A stretch of DNA of 64,000 bases from assembly GCF_963678635.1 (NCBI RefSeq), contig NC_087065.1, forward strand, positions 23,395,254 to 23,459,253, read 5' to 3'. The translations under genes were made by a program, and so were the position numbers. This stretch comes from Symsagittifera roscoffensis (Eukaryota > Xenacoelomorpha > Acoela > Convolutidae). The number at the start of each line of letters is the position of its first letter. Within the stretch, counting starts at the first letter, position 1. Shown here in pieces: positions 1 to 8,890 of this stretch. Below the pieces are notes generated by a model, which ran no database searches, was not told the DNA's origin, and saw only the letters and a program-made list of their open reading frames with translations.

Positions 1-323
1 TGTCTGAAAGAGCAAAATTATCTGAAGAAAGTTTTTTGAGCTTCTGCTAGACAATTATGATTCAATTTCTATCTGGTCACATTAAATCACTTTCCGCATT
101 ACTGTTGAAGTTGCAGCGTTTTCTCCTAATTTATGCGAATTTCGTTTCGGGTAGTGTTGATTCGGCTGATGAGATTCGAGGGATTTGATTTGATCCACGC
201 GAAGAGAGCTCTGCACCTTGTTCAGTTTTTTTTGGGACCAATTTTCGATAAGAAAAAGATTCTAATCGGACCATAGATTAATAACATGGCCTCAATTGCT
301 CCAACAAAATCCAATGAACTATA
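1..323. other. Left flank, no gene recognised
   Basis: AT-rich sequence with no coding region, RNA gene or repeat that I can support. It is the left flank of the solo LTR and is not repeated beside the full-length element at 22244, whereas the right flank is. Confidence 0.5.
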
Positions 324-327
324 TTTC

Positions 328-737
328 TGAGTTAGGACCGAAGTGTATAACTCATAGAGTAATTTCGGATAGGGTACACCGTCTGCTCGTCACGCTATCT
401 TATTTTCGGCCGGATAGATTCGTGCAACTTCTTAGTCTAATACCAATCCTAATCTTACTCTTATACTATCTAGTCTCAGGTTGTTTAACTAGTCTCTGCT
501 AGGCTCAATAGATCTAGGGTATACTGGTTTATTGCGGTTGCTGAAGTCTTCTTGGAGAGTCAACTAATTTTTAAGTTAAATTCAAATCTCTCTGGTGCTG
601 AAATTACAAGTAATTTCAGCACTTACAAATAAGTGGATTGTTAGTCAGATGGATCATGATTGGTTAATATTAAATACTTTACATTGGTAAAATATCTAAT
701 TTATCCAATCATAAAATGTAGTTTAGATCAGGTTCCA
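328..737 (-). mobile_element. Solo LTR of the giant gypsy-like element
   Basis: A 410-bp sequence that begins TGAGTTAGG and ends GGTTCCA on the plus strand, so it has TG...CA termini on either strand. It is nearly identical to the LTR at 22244-22653, and its last 317 bp match 4450-4766. The tetramer TTTC flanks it on both sides (324-327 and 738-741), the target-site duplication expected from integrase. No internal region is attached on the right; instead 3.14 kb of flank follows. Solo LTRs normally arise by recombination between the two LTRs of a complete insertion. Confidence 0.85.
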
Positions 738-2097
738 TTTCTCCAATCATATAACAGAGCAGAACGGGTCGCCTCAGCAGATGCTAAAATCTTTTTAAAT
801 GTCTTGGTCTTATCTAGTTTAAGCCCGCATTTAAGCTAATAGAATTTAATGCAATTTAACCAGAACCATAAATTCGCAGGCACTACTAAAAAAAGTCCAA
901 TTTTACTCTTTTAGATGTTATCGAGGATTTAATTTCCATTGGAACTTCGCCATGTTACAAAACTCCTTCATTTGCGATTCTTTCCGCAGGACAACTGGAT
1001 AAATAGAGCATAAAATCATAGGCAAAAAACTTTTTCTCATATATGCATCTTGTTATTCATGTTTCACCGACAAAAAATATATCGAATGGTTCGAATGAGA
1101 ATTTATTTTCAAAGACACTTCGTTTGTTACAATTCAATTAACTGCGGGAATTGATTACTAAGAAAGAATTTTTGTCAGCTTATAACGGAAAAATGATTAG
1201 TGAGTCGACCCTTGTACTTTTTGGGAAAACGCAAGGGATTAATTCTTTTTTTGAATCAGATCTCAAATTTCTAAAATCAGTGAGCGCCATCGCTTTTGAG
1301 ACTTTTCTTTTCTCTTTCTTGTCTTGTTTCAATAATGATTTGAATATGTAAGTGTTGTCGCTATACGGATTAAAGTTTATGTTTTTAATAGTGCAGAGTG
1401 CGGCGACATTTTGCGGGTCGCACATTCATTTGATAGTTCAATCAGTAACGCTCCAGGTCTACTAAGGCCACTCTGTCCTTTTCTAATCGGTTAATAATTC
1501 AAAATTTTTGTGTTTTTTTTCTCGGATATTGAAAAGTTTCATAAACCTTTTTTGAATCATATCAGACAAACAGGTTTCATCACAGCTTGGGTTGCAAAAT
1601 TCAGGTATTTGCAATACTTTTTTTTCTGATTGTTATTTTCAATGCTTATAGGAAAAGAAGAGTTGTTATACAAAAAAACTTGTGAAAAAAGCTTGTTGAT
1701 GATTGGTTCGTATTAACCTCCATATGTTTTTGCTTGAGATTTGCTCCGCCATGCTGGAATCCATTTTACCCTTCAAAATCTGTTTCATTGGATTGCGAAC
1801 TAGCCTGCTGATTAGCGTACAATGACGGCTTTTGTTCGTAATTTTGTACAACTTTGTCAGAACCGGCTCTCTAATTTCTCGCATAATGATGGGCCAGTAT
1901 GGGTGACACCTATGCTGTCATCTGGACATTTGTGCATCAGCATTGCTTTAGAATGGCTCAGTGTTAACCATCATCAAATCGTTTGATAAAATTTTAGAAT
2001 TACCTGTTCGGCATTTTTACTAATTAGTTATGCAGTGAAGCAGTTTTCCAGCAGTTATTTTATTTAGATTTTGTCCAGCAAATTCCTAAATTTGATC

Positions 2098-2514
2098 CCC
2101 GAGTCGAGATTTTTCAACTAATTTGAAGCAAGATTTGAGCGGTTTGAGCGGTTTTTTTTAGACAATTACGCTCAAAATCTTACTTCAAAATGAGCGGTTC
2201 GAGCGGTTTTTGAACGGTTTATCTAAAAAGACCGCTCAAAAACCGCGCAAGATTTGAACGGTTTTTGAGCGGTTTTTCTAGATAAACCGCTCAAAAACCG
2301 CTCAAATCTTGTGCGGTTTTTGAGCGGTTTTGTTAGATAAACCGCTCAAAACCGTTCAAATCATGCGCGGTTTTTGAGCGGTTTTTTTAGATAAACCGTT
2401 CAAAAACCGCTCAAACCGCTCATTTTGAAGCAAGATTTTGAGCGTAATTGTCTAAAAAAACCGCTCAAACCGCTCAAACCTTGCTTCAAATTAGGTGAAA
2501 AATCTCGACTCGGG
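2098..2514. repeat. 417-bp imperfect palindrome built of GAGCGGTTTTT units (left copy)
   Basis: The block opens CCCGAGTCGAGATTTTTCA and closes with the matching TGAAAAATCTCGACTCGGG. Between them, nested inverted copies of TTTGAAGCAAGATTTTGAG, GAGCGGTTTTT and TCTAGATAAACCGCTC fold back on each other along the whole length. A single strand could form a very long hairpin. No coding capacity and no clear target duplication were seen. It is probably a foldback or MITE-type element. Confidence 0.8.
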
Positions 2515-3368
2515 AAGAGTTACAAACATCAACTGACTTTGAAAGATCAGTAAACCTCCTATCGTAGCTCGTGGATTTCTTGTCACCAACATCTATATCA
2601 ACACAATAATCATCAAAAGTAACAAGAAAGCTCATTTCATGGCAAAGTCCTGAAGACTTTTGTTGCCTTCTGCGTCTAAGTAAATTTCATGTTTTAAACA
2701 ATTTTTAAAAATTGATAAGTTTTTTTGAATATAGCAATAAAGCACTTGATTCATTAATTGGCTTTGGAATCATTTCGATTGAGATTTCGATCTATCATGT
2801 TCCAGGAGAAAGAAGTTTGCTCAGAATTTCATAGGAAAAATTATGTTGTGCCCCAATTTTTTTCTGTCCTTGGTCTACGTGTCCTGTAAGTGTCATAATT
2901 TAACACTTCCAGCTTTTGCAAAAAGTCTAAATATTAAGAGTATTGAAACTATTTGTTGGTAAATATATCAAAATTGGAAATCAAACCCGTAATTTAAAAA
3001 AAAACTTTAAAATAACACTGTGCCAGATTTTTGCAGGTTTTTTATCTAAAAAAGGATATATATGTATGTATTACAGAAACCAGTTTCATTCAAAACTTTT
3101 AATCTATAAAATTGGTATCATTTCCGTTTTCTGTAGTCATTACTCGATTTTTTGATCATTACCTTATTGACGTAGTCCATTCACGTTGGTTGTGCCAAAT
3201 AAATTTTCTTTTCGTGAGAGTTTTTAGAGGTTGTCTTTCATTTTTTGCAAACACAGTTGAAAAAAAAATTTTTTCAAATTTTTCTAGCCCTTCCATGGGT
3301 CTTTGAATTCACAAAATTTAGTCTCAGATGAAAAAAAAATGAGCTGGAAAACAAATGACTTGGCAGAT

Positions 3369-3520
3369 GGCGTGTCATGGAGGAAGCGGCCTTCTTTTCA
3401 GAAGTAATTATCCACACGAAACAGCTGAAGTGTCCAGATAAACTGTAATCGCAATATGGAAATCCGTTCCTGCTCTTGATAAACTAGGTTTTTTTTCCGG
3501 CCAGTCCTTGAGGTTGAAAG
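3369..3520 (+). pseudogene. Decayed fragment of a MAP10-like first coding exon (left copy)
   Basis: The DNA shares GGCGTGTCATGGAGGAAGC exactly with the start of the MAP10-like exon at 45763. It then stays co-linear for about 150 bp. In the gene's frame it reads RVMEEA, then SEV, IIHTKQLKCPDKL, a stop where the gene has Glu, then SQYGNP and LLL. The similarity fades after the Leu-rich segment and a second stop occurs. There is no second exon. It is a truncated, non-functional copy of the exon, apparently from a paralogue because many third positions differ. An identical remnant lies at 25288-25439. Confidence 0.8.
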
Positions 3521-3879
3521 TTGAAATACGATTTTTTTTATATTCGACTTTTAACTCATGTCCGAAAAAGTTTCCGTTTTTGTCATTGTTTTTAATATTA
3601 ATGGGTCAAACTATTTTTTCACTCATTTTGTATGTTTACTTCCGAAAAAAAATGAAAGTCGAATCGAGCTTACATGCACACTGTTGGACTGATTTTAGAA
3701 TTAGAAATCTCGACTCTTGTACTCGTCAGGCGTATACTTATATGAAAAGCCTCCAGTGTTAATATTTTCTCAACACAGATGCTTTTGTCAAATAATCGGG
3801 ATTCAAAAGTCGTAGATCGCACACAGCATTCTGCGATATTCGTATCATTCTTTCGATGCTGACTTATCTGTGTTGGTAA

Positions 3880-4449
3880 GATATCGTCTGGCTATTTGAA
3901 AACTAAGTTTATCGACAAATGAGTTTCTGTTGAGATTTACAAACTCAAATATTCATCAGTTGACAGTAACAATAAACATCAATTGCGAAAAGAAACAACA
4001 GTTACTCATCATTAATTTCCATACACTTAGTTAACTATTGCTCAGGCTTCGAAGAAAACACTGTTTACATTTCCTTATTAATAAATAATGGCCACACTTC
4101 ACAAAGAGTTCAGTAAGCCAGAAAGTTAAATTATCTACATGCAACACAGCTTCCTCTTTCTGCCAATATGAGATTCCATCTATTACATAAACTAACTATG
4201 AAGATATGAGTTCGTTCTATAGAAAAATAAGTTCTGAGAAATGCAAATACAGTATTTTTGAAATTGAGTTGCTTTGTTCGGCTTAGAGTTAAATCAACGT
4301 CGTCCCAGTTTGGTCACACCTGTGAGACGTAACATTTCAACTCCGTCGCAACTTTCTGATCTTCTGGCCGTTCAGTCGACTCCGGCACGTAGCTCAGATC
4401 GACCCTCACTTCGCTGGAGTTCGCAGCGAAGCACTGGAACTCGGAACTT
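3880..4449. other. Spacer between the duplicated flank and the partial LTR
   Basis: Unique sequence inside the window. The first 390 bases are AT-rich without recognisable content. Bases 4270-4449 are clearly more GC-rich and contain a perfect hairpin, CTTCGCTG...CAGCGAAG, near 4410-4432. This GC-rich block sits where the first 93 bp of the LTR would be expected, so it is either foreign DNA at a recombination junction or a variant LTR end. Confidence 0.45.
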
Positions 4450-4766
4450 CGTGCAACTTCTTAGTCTAATACCAATCCTAATCTTACTCTTATACTATCT
4501 AGTCTCAGGTTGTTTAACTAGTCTCTGCTAGGCTCAATAGATCTAGGGTATACTGGTTTATTGCGGCTGCTGAAGTTCTCTTGGAGAGGCAACTAATTTC
4601 TAAGTTAAATTCAAATCTCTCTGGTGCTGAAATTACAAGTAATTTCAGCACTTACAAATAAGTGGATTGTTAGTCAGATGGATCATGATTGGTTAATATT
4701 AAATACTTTACATTGGTAAAATATCTAATTTATCCAATCATAAAATGTAGTTTAGATCAGGTTCCA
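4450..4766 (-). mobile_element. Partial 3' LTR of the giant element
   Basis: 317 bp matching 421-737 and the corresponding part of 22244-22653, with several substitutions. On the minus strand it starts TGGAACCTGATC directly after the short purine run GGATGGG, consistent with a polypurine tract and LTR start. The distal 93 bp (the U5 end in element orientation) are replaced by unrelated GC-rich sequence. Confidence 0.8.
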
Positions 4767-6290
4767 CCCATCCGGGTTTTGCAGAGTTTTTTAGAATAGT
4801 CTTTCTGTAATTCAAAGGATGGATGATGGACGTTGGTGTTTGGCGAACATCATATTTCTTCTGGGTTCTCTTGTTAGAGAAGTTCCAGGTTCGATCGTTG
4901 TGTCATCTCATGACAACGACTGGGTTTTCGCAACAAACTCAAATCTGATTTCAGAATGGTTGGCTATGTCAGGTTTTTCTGTTTCATTGATGAGAACTTC
5001 TTTGTGTTTTGATCTTGTCTGGGAATGGCGTGGAGATTGTGCGTGGAGGGGATGCCTGGTTACTCGGATCTGTACGTATACTTGAACATCGAGGTGGTCA
5101 TTGGTCTAGTTCAATGAAGTCCTTTTCTGCGAAGTCAAGTCGTACTCTAAATCCTTTGAGTTGTGATTGTGGGCGGCATATTGATTGTGGTTGGCCATTC
5201 TTTTTCGAGTGTAGTGGGTTCATTTTGTCTTTGGATGTTCGTCTTTGGTGTTGTATGCTGATCTATATATTGCATAATATAATTTACATTTTATAAGACT
5301 TTTATTAGTTTAATGTTTTTTAATTATGATTTTGGTTAGTTGTTTTCACAAAAGCTTTTTGTTTTAGTTCAGTTATTTTGAAGAGTTACTCACCCTTGAG
5401 TAGCTCTTATTAAAAATAGGAGTGTGTGTCACAAAGCGTGGATGTAGCGCGGTGGGTTAGGCCGGCTATAGAGCATGCTCAGGACGTCCTCTTCTGGTGG
5501 GTTAGGCCAGGAGTGGGAGTATGATTGCATGCGGTTTTTGTGAGAGGTCCTGTTATGTGACAACGTTTTATGTTGGGTTTGTTGTGGTTTTTCTTATGTT
5601 TTGTTGGTTGTGTCCTTTTTTCAAAAATCAATTTGTTTGTGGTATGGGTTTGTCTTTCGACTTTTTTGTGTTTCATTATTTCTTTCTTAGACTTTATAAT
5701 AGTCTTCAAAAGAATAAATTATCCAGTTTTAAACTGAGTTAATCCGGTTTGGGTACCGTTGGTTTCCTTTTCTTAGTCATGCTGTTATGCTATGTGTTGT
5801 GGTGTTTAGTAAGCTGCATTGGTTAGTTTTGTTTAGTATATAATTCCTTTCCAACCGGGTTAAAGGAAAGTTTGAAACTTGTTATCGTGTGTTAGAGTTG
5901 TTGAGTGTGAAAGCTTGAAACTGAAATTCATTATTTAAACAAGTACTGCATTTGCTTCTTATTAATTTACTACATAGAATTTCAATTTTACTGCTAGTTG
6001 TTGGGGAAAATTAAGTTACAAATTTTCATCATTATTAGATTTACTGCATTTGGGAAAAAATTTATAAATTAAATTACTGCATTGGTATTATTTTTATTTA
6101 ATTATTTGGTGCAAAAAATTAATAGAGTTTTAAACAGTTTGAAGAAGTTTTCAATTTTTATTTTCTTTTGTGAATTTTTCAGATGATCGTTGGATGAAGG
6201 CTAAAATTCTAAAGAAGACATGAATAAAGAATGGTTAGTTTCTAATTTTATTTTAATTAGTTAATAATATGTATAATTCATACTTACCTG
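4767..6290 (-). other. 3' non-coding region of the giant element
   Basis: About 1.5 kb between the last large ORF and the 3' LTR. It is T/G-rich on the plus strand like the rest of the element. A 76-codon Lys/Thr-rich minus-strand frame (5479-5709) has no recognisable domain and I do not call it. Around 5446-5515 the phrase GTGGGTTAGGCC occurs twice about 50 bp apart. No other structure was supported. Confidence 0.5.
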
Positions 6291-8099
6291 TTAGTCGTCG
6301 GGGAAGAAACCGTGGGGGAAGATGTCGTGGATGAGATCTGAAGTTGTTAGTAATTTAGCTAAGATGCGGATGATATTTTTAGTTTGAAGCAGTGGCCAAA
6401 GCAATTGAAGTGCTTTAATGGTGGTTAGTTCTTCAGTGCCAACTGCAAACTCATAAGGTGTGTTTTGGATTAGATTATATAATTTGTGATTGAATTTAGT
6501 GTTGTGGATGAATTCTAAAATGGGGATTTCTATAGGTTGAACAAATTCGTGTGGGAGAAGGAAGGGTCGGGATTCTTCTGCGTTGAAGGTCTTGGTGATG
6601 GGACAAAAAATATACATTTGGGTTATGGGATCATAATTTCGAAGAATACCATGAAGGTTAGTATCTTTAATGCAATATGTGAAGTTAAGAAAGAATGGTG
6701 AGGTGTATTTGGAATTGATGAATTGAAAACGGTGGTGTGGTTGTCTGGAGGGAGTGTGTAGGTCGAAGTGATTTTGGATAAAACGATAATATGTATATGT
6801 GTGAGTTTGTTTAGTGCGCAACATAATATCGTGTGAGCAGTGCAAATCTCTTTCATGTGGTGCAAGGAAATGAAAGGTTAGTGAAAATATTTGGAAGCGT
6901 TCTTTAAAACTTTCGTAAGCTTGTGTGTCTGTTAGTGCTTCTGAAATGATGTGGTAAAATTTGCGGTCAAAGATATTGAGTGTAAATACATATGGTGTTT
7001 TAATGAAAAATTTTTCTGTGATTTGTGGGTTAGCGAAGCGATCGTCGTCTAAGAATTGATCTTGGTTAGTTCTGATGATGTTATGATCGTAATATTCTAG
7101 CGTATATTCGTTAGCTCGGGGTGCAGTGTATGTTTTTAGTGATTTTTTATATCCGATGTAAGTAAATTGTCTAGGTGTTAGTGGTGTAGTGAGTCGATAT
7201 AGCATGTCCTTATTTCGTTCTATATCGATGTGAGTGTTAGATAAAGGTAAGCAAAGGGGATTAGTAAAATGATAATATGAGGTCCAAGGAAGGGTAGGCA
7301 TTAAAACGTGTTCGTCTACAAAGTTACGTGTTTCGTTAGTGTCGTGAGGGGTGTTTAAGGTGTATTGTGGAAATGAGGGTAAGGTGATAGCTAAAAATTC
7401 TTTTGTATTAGTGTGATTTGGGTGATTTATATATTCACGGGCTGTTCCTGGTTTTGCTGGGAAAGGATGGTTGGGGAACTTTCTTTTAAAAGTGCGGTAA
7501 GCTCTATTAGTGCTGAGTGAAGATTCAGTAGATGTGGATGATGGTGCTAATGATTCGGTATAAATTGAAGAGGGTGTAGGTGTAGGAGGGTTGGATGAAT
7601 CTATTGTGGATGAAATTTGGTTTATGGTGGGGGTATCAAGGTGGTAGGGTTGTTGTTGTAATGTAATAAAATTATCTAGTTCTGGGGAGATTTGGGGGGT
7701 ATCTGGAGAATTGGATGATCGGTCTGAATGATGTGAAGAATAGGTTGGAGTGACTTGGGAAGCATAAGAGGGTGTAGAATTGGTGGGGACGGAGTTATTT
7801 GGTAGCATTGGTTGAAAAGGGGGGTGGGAAAAAATTGAGGGGTTGGTGTGAAAATTATTGGATGGAGATGGTTCAGAGTCGGCAAATTCATCGGGGGTTT
7901 CAATATTCGGGTTATTGAGTTGTGATGTGCAATATAAAACTGAGATGTGTGAATTAGTATCGGAATTCATGCCTGATGTTACATTACTGGTTGGGAAATC
8001 GGGTGGCGGGAAAGCAAAAAGTGGTATTATTGTAATTGGAGTAGTGAGGTTGGTTGGGTGGGAATTTGAACGGTGTAGGGATCCAAGTTGTCGGCTCAT
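6291..8099 (-). CDS. 602-aa accessory ORF of the giant element, function unknown
   Basis: A long uninterrupted frame starting with ATG at 8099. This start overlaps the stop of the preceding ORF as ATGA, the geometry of termination-reinitiation. The first ~200 residues are low complexity, rich in Ser, Thr, Pro and Asn. From about residue 200 the protein is globular, with many aromatic and His residues (for example DRKFYHIISEALTDTQAYES and HFLAPHERDLHCSHDIMLR). There is no signal peptide or transmembrane segment and no motif I recognise. Its position 3' of env recalls accessory genes of complex retroviruses, but that is analogy only. Its length without a stop in an otherwise damaged element suggests recent coding function. 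Confidence 0.6.
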   Translation of the reverse strand: MSRQLGSLHRSNSHPTNLTTPITIIPLFAFPPPDFPTSNVTSGMNSDTNSHISVLYCTSQLNNPNIETPDEFADSEPSPSNNFHTNPSIFSHPPFQPMLPNNSVPTNSTPSYASQVTPTYSSHHSDRSSNSPDTPQISPELDNFITLQQQPYHLDTPTINQISSTIDSSNPPTPTPSSIYTESLAPSSTSTESSLSTNRAYRTFKRKFPNHPFPAKPGTAREYINHPNHTNTKEFLAITLPSFPQYTLNTPHDTNETRNFVDEHVLMPTLPWTSYYHFTNPLCLPLSNTHIDIERNKDMLYRLTTPLTPRQFTYIGYKKSLKTYTAPRANEYTLEYYDHNIIRTNQDQFLDDDRFANPQITEKFFIKTPYVFTLNIFDRKFYHIISEALTDTQAYESFKERFQIFSLTFHFLAPHERDLHCSHDIMLRTKQTHTYTYYRFIQNHFDLHTPSRQPHHRFQFINSKYTSPFFLNFTYCIKDTNLHGILRNYDPITQMYIFCPITKTFNAEESRPFLLPHEFVQPIEIPILEFIHNTKFNHKLYNLIQNTPYEFAVGTEELTTIKALQLLWPLLQTKNIIRILAKLLTTSDLIHDIFPHGFFPDD

Positions 8100-8575
8100 C
8101 GTGGGCTAAAAAAATTATTATTTTGAGACTGAAAAGCGGTGGTATGGGGTTGTTCTATAATTTGTTCATAAGTATTTTCATCTTGTGAGTAGCGTGTCAT
8201 TATATGTTGGATGGGACTTTGTGATATGGTTGGTCTAAAATTTGGATTATGTGTTATTGCTAAGTTTCGAAAATTACGTGGGACTAGGGATAATGGATGG
8301 TTATGTGGTAGGGGTGGTAACTGTGGTGCTGTTGGCGTTGTGTCTACATTGTTATGTTCTTCGTCGTATGTGTTCTGTCTTGTTGCTATTTTTGTGTTGT
8401 ATTCTTTTATTTGTGCATCTAAAAGAATTTTGTTTATTGATGTAGAAAAAATTCCAAAAAATCCTGCAAATAGTATGCGTGCTACACTTGCTTGTCTATT
8501 GACTTGTGTGTGTATAGCACATGTGTTATAGATTCCTTTTAAGAGTGAAAAAAGAAATCCAATAAAGTTAAACAT
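8096..8575 (-). CDS. 159-aa hydrophobic ORF, probable detached C-terminal part of Env
   Basis: The frame starts at ATG 8575 and is in the same reading frame as the Env-like ORF that ends at 8792. The roughly 215 bases between them contain a 93-bp tandem duplication and in-frame stops but no net frame change. The N-terminal third is hydrophobic (MFNFIGFLFSLLKGIY, then ILFAGFFGIFSTSINKILL), like a membrane anchor. The rest is polar and Asn/Pro/His-rich, like a cytoplasmic tail. The simplest reading is that it was the membrane-spanning end of Env before the duplication. It could also be a separately initiated small membrane protein. Its stop overlaps the next ATG by 4 nt. Confidence 0.55.
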   Translation of the reverse strand: MFNFIGFLFSLLKGIYNTCAIHTQVNRQASVARILFAGFFGIFSTSINKILLDAQIKEYNTKIATRQNTYDEEHNNVDTTPTAPQLPPLPHNHPLSLVPRNFRNLAITHNPNFRPTISQSPIQHIMTRYSQDENTYEQIIEQPHTTAFQSQNNNFFSPR

Positions 8576-8720
8576 TGCGTATAAAATAGTCAGTTTTTCT
8601 AAGATGTAGTAGGGTCATCCTAGAAAATCAAAAATTTCATTCTTGAGTGTAACAAAGCTAAAAATATTGATAGGTGATATATCTTGGGGACGGTATTTTT
8701 CACCGTTTAGATATATATAA

Positions 8721-8890
8721 TCTTTAAAATATCCGCTATAGTCTTGCGTATAGATGTCTGCAAATCCTGCGGTTTCGGCAAGTTATAGTCTTTAAAATAT
8801 CCAGTCAATAATGTCTTTAAAATATCCGCTATAGTCTTGCGTATAGATGTCTGCAAATCCTGCGGTTTCGGCAAGTTTGCGTAAGTTTTG
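8721..8890 (-). repeat. 93-bp tandem duplication at the 3' end of env
   Basis: About 65 bp beginning TCTTTAAAATATCCGCTATA (8721) recur at offset 93 (8814), with a third short copy of TCTTTAAAATATCC between them. The offset is a multiple of three, so frame is kept. However, the junction introduces TAA stops in the Env frame, ending the annotated Env ORF at 8792. Confidence 0.9.

Larger units (their letters stand above)
738..3879. repeat. 3.14-kb flank duplicated at 22654-25799 (left copy)
   Basis: Position by position this matches 22654-25799 with only scattered single-base changes and a few 1-base indels. Together with the adjoining LTR the duplicated block is about 3.55 kb. The match stops after TGTTGGTAA at 3879. 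It contains a palindrome (2098-2514) and a MAP10 exon remnant (3369-3520). The short open frames inside are not conserved domains and are repeated simply because the DNA is repeated. No functional gene is supported. Confidence 0.9.

Noticed and set aside
2098-2514. CRISPR-like array of GAGCGGTTTTT repeats
   Set aside because: The repeats alternate in orientation to make a palindrome, there are no uniform spacers, and the genome is eukaryotic.
328-3879. 3.55-kb direct repeats as giant LTRs of a 25-kb element
   Set aside because: The 410-bp segment alone has TG...CA ends, a 4-bp target duplication, an adjoining primer-binding site and a third partial copy at 4450-4766. The extra 3.14 kb is flanking DNA.
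5446-5515. tRNA-like or SINE segment with GTAGCGCGGTGGGTTAGGCC
   Set aside because: The first block resembles an A box but no B box follows and the GTGGGTTAGGCC phrase simply repeats.
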